A DNA stretch of 7,516 bases, taken from the NCBI GenBank assembly GCA_018814505.1, contig JAHIZQ010000033.1, positions 1 through 7,516 of the forward strand. The letters are read 5' to 3'. This DNA is from Candidatus Omnitrophota bacterium (GTDB lineage: Bacteria; Omnitrophota; Gorgyraeia; Tantalellales; Tantalellaceae). Under the pieces are notes generated by a model that made no database searches, was not told where the DNA came from, and worked only from the letters and a program-made list of their open reading frames with translations. Of this stretch, positions 1 through 5,753 are shown in pieces. A program made the translations under genes and the position numbers. Within the stretch, counting starts at the first letter, position 1, and each line of letters begins with the position of its first letter.

Positions 1-2236
1 CATCATGGATAACATCTTTATTTATTTTTATGTTTCCTTCAATTATTTTTAGAGCATCAGAATAAAAAGACTTATCAAATTTGTCATCAAAAAAAGCATC
101 TTTAAACCCACCTTTATCAAGATAAGCCTTAAGTTTTCGTTTTACCCAATCTTCCGCGCGAACACCCGTTACTGCCTCTATACGTCTAATCCCGCTTGCG
201 ACTGAACTTTCTGAAACAATTTTTATTACGCCAATGTCTTTGATATTGTCAATATGCGTACCACCACACAGTTCTTTTGATTTATCCCCGATAGTAACAA
301 CCCTTACAGTCTCTCCATATTTTTCTCCAAAAAAAGAAAGAGCGCCTTCTTCTTTTGCCGTTTTTAATGTCTTTGTTTCTTTCGCGACAGGAAGGGCCTC
401 TTCTATCCAGGTATTTACCATATACTCAATGTTTTCCAATTCCCTGTCCGTAAGTTTTTTCATATGCGTAAAATCAAACCGTAACCTTTTGTCATCCACA
501 TATGACCCTGACTGTTTTACATGTTCGCCCAAAACATTCCTCAGCCCCGCTTGAAGTAAATGTGTCGCAGTATGGTTTTTAGCTGTATTTTGCTTTTTTT
601 CAGAATTAAGCGAAATCTCTATCTTTTCGTTCTTCTTGAAACTGCCTTTAATAGCTATAACCCCAAATATTTTCTTGCCCCCTGTTTCAAAAGTGTTCAT
701 AATATTCATCACCGCGCCTGGTTTAATTATAACACCCGTATCGCCAACCTGGCCTCCCGCTTCTGAATAAAAATTACTGCTTTGCGGGCTTGTAACTATT
801 TCCGCGCATTCACCTTCGCGTATTTCATCTGAAACCTTGTCTTCCTTAACAATAAACTCAATTCGCGCTAAAAGCGGAAGTTTATCAGAATACTCCGGGT
901 TTGGGGCCGCGCGAAATTGGTCCGGTTTAAATATAAATTCACAAGCAATGTCACTACCCTTACGAGATTCTTCCTTGCGCCGGCACATTAGTTTTTCGAA
1001 TCCTTTAGTATCAAGAATTATTTTATCTTTTTCCGCTTCTTCTTTTATTACCTCAAGCGGCAACCCATAAGTATCAACCAGCTTAAAGATAGCGTCTCCA
1101 GCCACACTGCCTTTCCCCTGGTAAGCCATATCTTTAAACATCGGTAAAACTGAATTCAAAGTTTCACTAAACTTGCCTTCCTCTTCTTTGATAATAGCGC
1201 TAATATGCTCTCGCCTGTCATAGATTTCAGGATAGATCTCCTTCATAAGACTTACAACTTTCGGAACAAGGTTGTACAAAAACGGGCCTTTTCTCGGGCT
1301 TCTCAAATAAGATCGTCTAATCAATTTTCTCACAACGTATCCTCTTTTTTCATTAGAAGGAGAAACCCCTTCCGCTATCGCGAAAACTGACGCGCGAATA
1401 TGATCAGCTATAAGGCATACGTTTTCAGAAGAAATACTATCGCCGTTTTTTTTAAACTCTTTTGCAATCTCATCAATTACCGGTTGAAAGAGATCCGTTT
1501 CAAAATTCGTTTTTACGTTTTGCATAACTGACGTCACGCGTTCCAATCCCATACCGGTATCAATATTCCTATTAGGTAGCGGAATAAGCGCGCCATCCGG
1601 TTTTCTTTCGAACTCAGTAAACACAAGATTCCAAACTTCAACAAATCTTCCGCAATCACAGGCAGGGTTACAATCCTCTTTCCCGCATCCTATATCTTCT
1701 CCCCAGTCATAAAAAATTTCAGAACATGGTCCGCAAGGCCCATTCGGCCCTTTAAGAGGAGCATCGGCCGGCCAAAAATTATCTTTAGCTCCAAGCTTAA
1801 CTATTCTTTCAGGTTGAACATGCACATCACAACGCCATATCGCATAAGACTCTTCATCCTCTTTATAAACCGATACCCATAACCTTTGTTCCGGAATTTT
1901 CATTTCTTTTGTCATAAATTCCCATGCCCAAAAAATAGCTTCTTTTTTAAAATAGTCTCCAAAAGAAAAATTTCCAAGCATTTCAAAAAAGGTATGATGC
2001 CTAGGCGTCTTCCCGACATTTTCCAGGTCTCCCGTGCGCAAACATTTTTGACAGGTCACCGCGCGTGTAAACGTTATATTTTTCCCCATGAACTGTTCTT
2101 TAAACTGGTTCATCCCCGCGCCTGTAAAAAGTAACGTGGGGTCATCCTTTGGGACAAGCAAATCACTTTCAATTACGGCATGTCCTTTTTGTTTAAAAAA
2201 CCTTAAAAATCTTTTTCTTATTTCGTTTGATTTCAT
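1..2236 (-). CDS. alaS: Alanine--tRNA ligase (AlaS), 3'-truncated by the window edge
   Basis: AlaS charges tRNA-Ala with alanine in the cytoplasm and clears mischarged Ser/Gly in its editing domain. The frame from ATG 2236 stays open to the window edge, giving 745 full codons. The usual length is about 870-880, so roughly the last 130 residues (C-Ala region) lie outside. The class II catalytic core opens the protein, with a start typical of the family (MKSNEIRKRFLRFF, then DDPTLLFTGAGMNQFK). GPNGPCGPCSEIFYD and RFVEVWNLVF follow. A Cys cluster (C184, C189, C193, C195) sits in the insertion before that last motif; I recall it from only a subset of bacterial AlaS proteins. The editing-domain zinc ligands are all visible: HTATH at 555-559 and CGGTH at 657-661, each nine residues before the E. 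coli positions. The ATG has only a weak upstream purine tract (GAAAAG), and I see no T-box leader. Identity is secure. Confidence 0.97.
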   Translation of the reverse strand, partial: MKSNEIRKRFLRFFKQKGHAVIESDLLVPKDDPTLLFTGAGMNQFKEQFMGKNITFTRAVTCQKCLRTGDLENVGKTPRHHTFFEMLGNFSFGDYFKKEAIFWAWEFMTKEMKIPEQRLWVSVYKEDEESYAIWRCDVHVQPERIVKLGAKDNFWPADAPLKGPNGPCGPCSEIFYDWGEDIGCGKEDCNPACDCGRFVEVWNLVFTEFERKPDGALIPLPNRNIDTGMGLERVTSVMQNVKTNFETDLFQPVIDEIAKEFKKNGDSISSENVCLIADHIRASVFAIAEGVSPSNEKRGYVVRKLIRRSYLRSPRKGPFLYNLVPKVVSLMKEIYPEIYDRREHISAIIKEEEGKFSETLNSVLPMFKDMAYQGKGSVAGDAIFKLVDTYGLPLEVIKEEAEKDKIILDTKGFEKLMCRRKEESRKGSDIACEFIFKPDQFRAAPNPEYSDKLPLLARIEFIVKEDKVSDEIREGECAEIVTSPQSSNFYSEAGGQVGDTGVIIKPGAVMNIMNTFETGGKKIFGVIAIKGSFKKNEKIEISLNSEKKQNTAKNHTATHLLQAGLRNVLGEHVKQSGSYVDDKRLRFDFTHMKKLTDRELENIEYMVNTWIEEALPVAKETKTLKTAKEEGALSFFGEKYGETVRVVTIGDKSKELCGGTHIDNIKDIGVIKIVSESSVASGIRRIEAVTGVRAEDWVKRKLKAYLDKGGFKDAFFDDKFDKSFYSDALKIIEGNIKINKDVIHD

Positions 2237-2268
2237 GATTCTAATTCTTTTCGCTATATTACACTTAT

Positions 2269-2313
2269 TGTTGGGTGAAACGCATCACCGGGACAAGCAG
2301 TCCTGCCCCCTAC
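2269..2313. repeat. REP-like GC-rich palindromic element between recX and alaS
   Basis: This short GC-rich block interrupts AT-rich surroundings. On the minus strand it begins GTAGGGGGCAGG and ends TTTCACCCAACAA. It holds two adjacent hairpins: GGTGA/TCACC (2274-2278 with 2285-2289, 6-nt loop) and GGAC/GTCC (2291-2294 with 2300-2303, 5-nt loop). An alternative pairing is GCAG-TC-CTGC at 2297-2306. The GTAGGGGC edge and the TTGGGT...CACC palindrome resemble dispersed repetitive extragenic palindromes seen in many bacterial genomes. That resemblance is from memory, and a single copy in this window cannot show repetition. The recX stop codon TAG lies inside its edge. Neither hairpin is followed by a T-run on the minus strand, so an intrinsic terminator is unlikely; a posttranscriptional or attenuating role is possible. 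Confidence 0.45.
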
Positions 2314-2777
2314 TTTCGGAAATTTTCTTGTATTACATCTTCCGCAAGTTCCGCATCAAATCCTTTACTTAAAAGAAACCTGAAAAGTTTTATTTGAAGT
2401 TTTTCTTTTGAAATATTTTTTCCAAAACACGATTTATTCTTTATCAATTTTAACGCGATTACACGGTCGTCTAATTCACCGGTTTTATCCAAAAACACAC
2501 GTTCAATAATGTTTTCTGAAACGCCTTTACAGATAAGTTCCTCTTTTACGATACTTACTGCCCTCGGGTTTAACCTGAGTCTGGAATCAATCCATGCTGA
2601 AGCAAACTTAAAATCATCTATCAGTTTTTCCTTTTTAAGCGTGCTAATTACATTCATTCGTACAGAACCGTCATACCCGGCTCTTTCAAGGCGTTTTTCT
2701 ATCTCTTGCTCACTTCTCTCGCGTAAAGCTATCAACCTTAAAACATACTTTTTGCATTTTTCCGCGGAACTATTCAT
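2310..2777 (-). CDS. recX: Regulatory protein RecX
   Basis: RecX binds RecA filaments in the cytoplasm and modulates, usually inhibits, strand exchange and co-protease activity. The 155-residue product is near the usual RecX length of about 150-170 and is built almost entirely of helices, as expected for its tandem three-helix repeats. The first repeat shows the family pattern LRLIALRERSEQEIEKRL near residues 14-31. The second carries NPRAVSIVKEELICKGVSENI near residues 70-90. The ATG at 2777 lies 6 bp after the recA stop codon, so the two genes are very probably cotranscribed. No convincing Shine-Dalgarno sequence precedes it (GGTTAATCTCAA), which would keep RecX levels low or coupled to recA translation. 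The TAG stop falls at the edge of the GC-rich palindromic element, so the last residues may derive from that insertion. Confidence 0.93.
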   Translation of the reverse strand: MNSSAEKCKKYVLRLIALRERSEQEIEKRLERAGYDGSVRMNVISTLKKEKLIDDFKFASAWIDSRLRLNPRAVSIVKEELICKGVSENIIERVFLDKTGELDDRVIALKLIKNKSCFGKNISKEKLQIKLFRFLLSKGFDAELAEDVIQENFRK

Positions 2778-2783
2778 TTGAGA

Positions 2784-3824
2784 TTAACCGTTCGAAATCA
2801 AAGCTTTTTTGATTTCGTTTTCAATTTTATTTAGAATTTTTACATTTTCGTTAAGAAATATTCTGGCATTTTCTTTGCCCTGTCCTATCTTTTCATCCCC
2901 GTAAGAAAGCCATGTCCCGCTTTTTTTTATAACTCCCACCTCTTCAGCCAAATCAATAATACTGGACGACCTGGAAATTCCTTCATCGAAAAGTATATCA
3001 AATTCAGACTGTTTAAACGGGGGTGCCATCTTGTTTTTGACAATTTTTGCTTTCACGCGATTACCGATCATTTTATCGCCTCTTTTCAGCGTTGCTATAC
3101 GCCTAAGATCTATTCTAACCGAGGAATAAAACTTAAGAGCGTTACCACCTGTCGTGGTTTCCGGGTTGCCAAACATAACGCCGATTTTCATTCTGATTTG
3201 ATTAATAAAAATAACACACGTCTTAGACCGGCTAATCGCGCCCGTAAGTTTTCTAAGTGCCTGGCTCATAAGCCTTGCCTGAAGCCCTACATGAGAATCA
3301 CCCATATCTCCTTCTATTTCTTTTCTCGGGGTCAGAGCCGCGACAGAATCAATTACTACAACATCAACAGCATTACTTCGAACAAGAGTCTCCACTATTT
3401 CTAAAGCCTGTTCACCATTGTCGGGTTGTGAGATAAGCAGGTTATCAAGATTTACTCCGATTTTTTTCGCGTAAAGCGGGTCAAACGCGTGCTCTGCGTC
3501 AATAAAAGCCGCTTCCCCCCCGTTTTTTTGCGCGTTAGCAAGAATACTCAACGTAAGTGTAGTTTTGCCACTTGACTCCGGACCGAATATTTCAACAATC
3601 CTCCCTCTTGGAACTCCGTTTATACCTAACGCCAAATCTAACCCAAGGGACCCCGTTGAAATGGTTTCAACTTCAACCTTATAGTCTTTCCCCATTTTCA
3701 TAATGGCACCTTGTCCAAAATCTTTCTCAATTTTGTTTAGCGCAAGTTCCAACGCTTTCTTTTTCGTGGAATCCGCTTTATTATCTTTTTGCGCGACATT
3801 TTTCTCAGCAATTTTATCTGTCAT
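2784..3824 (-). CDS. recA: Recombinase RecA
   Basis: RecA forms ATP-dependent filaments on single-stranded DNA, drives homologous strand exchange and triggers SOS-type self-cleavage of repressors. The 346-residue product has every key element. The Walker A motif GPESSGKTT is at 81-89 with Lys87. The catalytic Glu111 lies in [10 protein letters not shown], and Walker B VDVVVIDS is at 153-160. Loop L1 falls around 169-193, INQIR at 207-211, and loop L2 [16 protein letters not shown] at 218-233. Residues sit 15 positions later than in E. coli because of a Lys-rich N-terminal extension. The tail (KKALISNG) lacks the acidic stretch that autoinhibits the E. coli protein. The start is fixed by a perfect AGGAGG five bases upstream. 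It heads a recA-recX unit with its own promoter region at 3825-3957. Confidence 0.98.
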   Translation of the reverse strand: MTDKIAEKNVAQKDNKADSTKKKALELALNKIEKDFGQGAIMKMGKDYKVEVETISTGSLGLDLALGINGVPRGRIVEIFGPESSGKTTLTLSILANAQKNGGEAAFIDAEHAFDPLYAKKIGVNLDNLLISQPDNGEQALEIVETLVRSNAVDVVVIDSVAALTPRKEIEGDMGDSHVGLQARLMSQALRKLTGAISRSKTCVIFINQIRMKIGVMFGNPETTTGGNALKFYSSVRIDLRRIATLKRGDKMIGNRVKAKIVKNKMAPPFKQSEFDILFDEGISRSSSIIDLAEEVGVIKKSGTWLSYGDEKIGQGKENARIFLNENVKILNKIENEIKKALISNG

Positions 3825-3829
3825 GATAG

Positions 3830-3835
3830 CCTCCT
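3830..3835 (-). promoter_or_regulatory. Strong Shine-Dalgarno site of recA
   Basis: The minus strand reads CCAGGAGGCTATCATG, an AGGAGG core with a 5-nt gap to the recA ATG. It is the only strong ribosome binding site I find before any gene in this window. It fixes the recA start and predicts much higher translation than its neighbours. Confidence 0.85.
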
Positions 3836-3862
3836 GGTAGCTGTTTAATTCATTTGTTGACT

Positions 3863-3892
3863 ATTATACTTATGGAAACTCTTTTTTGCAAA
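3863..3892 (-). promoter_or_regulatory. Sigma-70-type promoter of recA (proximal)
   Basis: A consensus -10 box TATAAT covers 3863-3868. A -35-like TTTGCA at 3887-3892 gives an 18-bp spacer, or TTGCAA at 3886-3891 gives a 17-bp spacer. The predicted start point near 3856 leaves a leader of about 30 nt that carries the Shine-Dalgarno site. The -35 region contains the 8-bp palindrome TTTGCAAA. The -10 match is strong and the -35 match moderate. Confidence 0.6.
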
Positions 3893-3913
3893 GAATTTCT
3901 TGTGTGATACATT

Positions 3914-3942
3914 ATTATAGAAAAATAATATTACAATAACAA
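3914..3942 (-). promoter_or_regulatory. Candidate second (distal) recA promoter
   Basis: A second TATAAT lies at 3914-3919, with TTGTTA at 3937-3942 and a 17-bp spacer. Its -35 box overlaps the inverted repeat centred at 3945. It could be a regulated alternative recA promoter or a chance match in AT-rich DNA. Confidence 0.4.
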
Positions 3943-3952
3943 TAGTATTGTA
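3932..3952. repeat. Inverted repeat upstream of recA, possible operator
   Basis: TACAATA (3932-3938) and TATTGTA (3946-3952) are perfect inverted arms around a 7-bp spacer. The nested sequence ACAATAGTATTGT (3939-3951) is also a perfect 6+6 palindrome around one base. The element overlaps the -35 box of the distal recA promoter, which is where a repressor such as a LexA homologue would bind. It does not match the E. coli (CTGT-N8-ACAG) or Bacillus (GAAC-N4-GTTC) LexA boxes. Alternatively it is a weak AT-rich hairpin ending the thpR transcript, since a T-rich tract follows on the minus strand. Confidence 0.4.
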
Positions 3953-3957
3953 GCGAA

Positions 3958-4542
3958 TCAACCGGTAAGATTAAAAACTTGTAACACTTCATACACAGTC
4001 TCTTTTGTGCTAAGTTTTGATTTAAATAACACGATTCGGGAAACATCAACTGAAACTGGTTTTACCGTTACGGAATGTAAAAAATCTTTGAATAAAATAC
4101 GATTTTTGATATGTTTAATTCTTCCTAAGGTAAGATGCGCCCTGAAGTTACGTTTTTCTTTTGGAAAACTTTTTTCAGCCAAAAGACTCTCAATTTTCTC
4201 GGCAATATCCGCAATTTGCCTCGATCCCTCTTTTATCCCTACCCATAACACACGCGGAGCATTTTCACCTGGAAATACGCCTAATCCATCTAAAACAATT
4301 TCAAACGGCGTTATTCCTAAAACCGCGCTTTTTATGACACTTTTAACTTCGAGAAGTCTGCTTTCGGAAATGTTCCCCAGAAATTTTAGAGTAAGATGGA
4401 TATTTTTAGGTTTTACCCACTTAATATTTTCAGGTTTTTCCTGAAAAATACTATGGAGTCTCCTTAACTCAGCCTTCGCTTCATCGGAAAGTTCTACTGC
4501 GATAAAAACCCTTATTTCATTCACCATGCACCCATTCACCAT
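3958..4542 (-). CDS. thpR: RNA 2',3'-cyclic phosphodiesterase / 2'-5' RNA ligase family (ThpR)
   Basis: ThpR (LigT family of 2H phosphoesterases) hydrolyses 2',3'-cyclic phosphates on RNA to 2'-phosphates and can join 2'-5' RNA ends in vitro; its physiological substrate is unsettled. From ATG 4542 the product has 194 residues, close to the usual 180-190. Both catalytic HxTx motifs are present, HLTLKFLG from H49 and HLTLGRIK from H136. The start region VFIAVEL and the segment APRVLWVG are also typical. The frame can be extended by one TTG codon to 4545. However, ATG 4542 forms a TGATG overlap with the pncC stop codon, so translational coupling supports it. A second ATG at 4527, five codons in, would give the canonical short N-terminus and is equally possible. 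The gene shares an operon with pncC and lies just upstream of recA, a common arrangement. Confidence 0.93.
   Translation of the reverse strand: MVNGCMVNEIRVFIAVELSDEAKAELRRLHSIFQEKPENIKWVKPKNIHLTLKFLGNISESRLLEVKSVIKSAVLGITPFEIVLDGLGVFPGENAPRVLWVGIKEGSRQIADIAEKIESLLAEKSFPKEKRNFRAHLTLGRIKHIKNRILFKDFLHSVTVKPVSVDVSRIVLFKSKLSTKETVYEVLQVFNLTG
4518..4542 (-). repeat. Duplicated start-codon segment of thpR
   Basis: The 10-mer ATGGTGAATG occurs at 4542-4533 and again at 4527-4518, in frame and exactly 15 bp apart. It encodes MVN twice, so thpR has two equivalent start sites. The arrangement looks like a small tandem duplication of the initiation region. Confidence 0.6.
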
Positions 4543-5027
4543 CAACCAATTAAATTATAAACCATCTCCAACACCGCAGTGGCAAACTTGTTTTTAATAC
4601 TCTCTCGACTACCTTTAAAAAATACTTTTCGCGTACTTTTCTTGCTTCCCGAAATAACCGCAATAAAAGCAAGTCCCACTGGTTTTTTCGAGGTTCCTCC
4701 GCCAGGACCCGCGATCCCAGTAACTGCCGTAGAAATATCAGCGCTGAAAACAGATTTCACGCCTTTTGCCATAGCCAAACACGTTTGGGAACTTACTGCC
4801 CCATACTTTTTAATATTTTTTTCAGGCACATTGAGAAGTGCTACTTTCGCGGAATTTGAATAGCTCACAATACTACCTAAAAAATATTTAGAACTTCCGG
4901 CAATATTAGTAATACGGTTAGACACTAACCCGCCTGTACAAGATTCAGCACAAGCCAATGTTTTCTTTTTTTGAATCAATAAATGGAACAGTTTTTTTTC
5001 AATAGATTCTTTTTTTCTTGATTCCAT
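4542..5027 (-). CDS. pncC: Nicotinamide-nucleotide amidohydrolase PncC (stand-alone CinA C-terminal domain)
   Basis: PncC deamidates nicotinamide mononucleotide to nicotinate mononucleotide plus ammonia, recycling NMN released by NAD-dependent DNA ligase and other NAD consumers. The 161-residue product covers only the CinA C-terminal domain, without the N-terminal MoaB-like part of full CinA. Family motifs appear in order: AESCTGGL at 27-34 with the proposed catalytic Ser29, GSIVSYSNSAK at 51-61 with Tyr56 and Lys61, GAVSSQT at 76-82, GIAGPGGGTSKKPVGLA at 104-120, and GSRESIK near 139-145. The ATG at 5027 leaves a normal N-terminal helix before AESCTGG. No Shine-Dalgarno sequence precedes it. 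Instead TATAAT ends 7 nt upstream, suggesting a leaderless transcript. The stop codon overlaps the thpR ATG (TGATG). Members are often simply labelled CinA or CinA family protein. Confidence 0.93.
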   Translation of the reverse strand: MESRKKESIEKKLFHLLIQKKKTLACAESCTGGLVSNRITNIAGSSKYFLGSIVSYSNSAKVALLNVPEKNIKKYGAVSSQTCLAMAKGVKSVFSADISTAVTGIAGPGGGTSKKPVGLAFIAVISGSKKSTRKVFFKGSRESIKNKFATAVLEMVYNLIG

Positions 5028-5034
5028 AAGAAGT

Positions 5035-5062
5035 ATTATACCGAAGAAAAAACGATTTACAA
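5035..5062 (-). promoter_or_regulatory. Promoter of pncC-thpR, predicted leaderless
   Basis: A perfect TATAAT spans 5035-5040, and TTGTAA at 5057-5062 gives a 16-bp spacer. Only ACTTCTT separates the -10 box from the pncC ATG, so transcription should begin at or within a base or two of the start codon. This fits the missing Shine-Dalgarno sequence. Confidence 0.55.
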
Positions 5063-5101
5063 AAACCCGATTATGTTGATGTCTCGTTGAAAAATAAAAT
5101 T

Positions 5102-5121
5102 AAAAACTATTATAAGTTTTT
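5102..5121 (-). terminator. Weak AT-rich hairpin at the end of the nucleotidyltransferase gene
   Basis: Minus-strand AAAAACT (5121-5115) and AGTTTTT (5108-5102) form a perfect 7-bp stem with a 6-nt loop, and a T-rich stretch (AATTTTATTTTT) follows. The stop codon TAA (5112-5110) and a second in-frame stop TAG (5109-5107) lie inside the hairpin. The stem has a single G-C pair, so termination would be weak. The same shape on the plus strand could serve either direction. Confidence 0.35.
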
Positions 5122-5559
5122 GAGATGTTCAAGATCATCCAGATCTCGATATCGCCCACTTGCTTTTTTATTCTTTTTCAAATCTTTTAATGATATAAAG
5201 TTTACTTTTATACCTTCAATTGCTACTGTTTGTTTATTTTTATAACACTCAGTGAAGTCTACTCCATCTATAGAAGTTAAGAACTCAATTCTAATAGGTG
5301 GAACACCCATACGAATATTTTTGTTCTTTTCCAAAAAAAGGTTTTCTTTTAACTCCGGAACATTAAATCCAAATTCTGTTAAAACTTCTACCATTTTACG
5401 GGCATTAATTTCCGAAACAGCTACCCAAATATCCATACCACCAGTAGCTCTTGGATACCCATGCAATGCAACGGCATAACCGCCAACTAATAAATATTTA
5501 ATTTTTTTTGAGTTCAGTAATTTTAATAACTCTTTGAAGTCTTTTGGCAGACGAATCAT
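5110..5559 (-). CDS. Nucleotidyltransferase, MNT/AbiEii-like (DUF6036-type), first catalytic Asp missing
   Basis: This 149-residue cytoplasmic protein belongs to the small nucleotidyltransferases often found beside a tiny partner gene and likened to toxin-antitoxin or AbiEii-type modules. The substrate is unknown. The opening RLPKDFKELLKLLNSKKIKYLLVGG ends in the nucleotide-binding Gly-Gly (26-27). YAVALHGYPRATG follows, then GMDIWV at 41-46, the third acidic position RIEFLTSIDGVDF (Glu92), and the C-terminal signature NKKASGRYRDLDDLEHL. The catalytic DxD pair is normally read as GD-x-D; here the first Asp is Gly41 (codon GGT, one base from GAT) while Asp43 remains. Activity is therefore doubtful unless another residue substitutes. 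The ATG at 5559 lies inside the upstream gene, and an AAGGA about 12 nt upstream is a loose ribosome site. Family membership is confident, function is not. Confidence 0.82.
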   Translation of the reverse strand: MIRLPKDFKELLKLLNSKKIKYLLVGGYAVALHGYPRATGGMDIWVAVSEINARKMVEVLTEFGFNVPELKENLFLEKNKNIRMGVPPIRIEFLTSIDGVDFTECYKNKQTVAIEGIKVNFISLKDLKKNKKASGRYRDLDDLEHLKNL

Positions 5560-5683
5560 ATCCGAAAATAATCCTTCTTAGCTTTTCGAGCGCTTCAAGC
5601 CGTTCCAAATGTGTTTTATTTTTCCAAAAAGAATAATCGTCACTCTCTGAAAGCGGCACAATTTCAAACATTTTTTTGTTCAT
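5498..5683 (-). CDS. Small partner protein of the nucleotidyltransferase (possible antitoxin)
   Basis: The 61-residue product is charged and mostly helical: a short N-terminus, then FWKNKTHLERLEALEKLRR (about 20-38), IIFGYD, and a conserved-looking tail KRLQRVIKITEL. I recognise this layout (ERLxALExLRR...RLQRV) as the small hypothetical protein commonly encoded directly before DUF6036-type nucleotidyltransferases; the link is from memory. It has no recognisable DNA-binding or membrane segment. Its last 20 codons overlap the next gene by 62 bp in another frame, and the overlapping part contains the family-like RLQRV segment, so the overlap looks genuine. The start ATG 5683 sits 5 nt after TATAAT. 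A second ATG four codons in (5671) is also possible. An antitoxin role is inferred from context only. Confidence 0.72.
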   Translation of the reverse strand: MNKKMFEIVPLSESDDYSFWKNKTHLERLEALEKLRRIIFGYDSSAKRLQRVIKITELKKN

Positions 5684-5688
5684 GCTTA

Positions 5689-5716
5689 ATTATACCATAT
5701 ACTTCAAATTTGCCTA
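5689..5716 (-). promoter_or_regulatory. Extended -10 promoter of the nucleotidyltransferase module, predicted leaderless
   Basis: The minus strand has TGGTATAAT, an extended -10 with TATAAT at 5689-5694. A weak -35 TAGGCA at 5711-5716 gives a 16-bp spacer. Only TAAGC separates the -10 box from ATG 5683, so the mRNA would be leaderless, or would have about 12 leader bases if ATG 5671 is used. Confidence 0.55.
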
Positions 5717-5753
5717 ATAAAACTTTTTTACCCCTCTTATATGCCAACCCAAA

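Noticed and set aside
2237..2309. T-box or other riboswitch leader before alaS
   Set aside because: The gap is only about 73 bases, contains no T-box consensus, and is mostly explained by the palindromic element.
3825..3957. Classical LexA box upstream of recA
   Set aside because: Neither CTGT-N8-ACAG nor GAAC-N4-GTTC occurs; only the unrelated TACAATA/TATTGTA palindrome is present.
4007..4444. Plus-strand open frame of about 145 codons
   Set aside because: It is antisense to thpR, whose motifs are unambiguous, and its translation shows no recognisable domain. Other plus-strand frames, such as 5611-6096, are the same kind of shadow.
4543..4545. TTG codon one position upstream as the thpR start
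   Set aside because: It only adds one residue, lies inside the pncC stop region, and the ATG at 4542 gives the standard TGATG coupled junction.
5109..5114. TATAAT at the nucleotidyltransferase stop as a pncC promoter
   Set aside because: No -35-like sequence lies at 16-18 bp, and the box forms the loop of the AT-rich hairpin; the TATAAT at 5035-5040 is the better candidate.
5684..5753. Terminator for the methyltransferase gene
   Set aside because: After the TGA at 5754 I find no stable stem followed by a T-run, only a short AAAACTTTT palindrome too weak to call.
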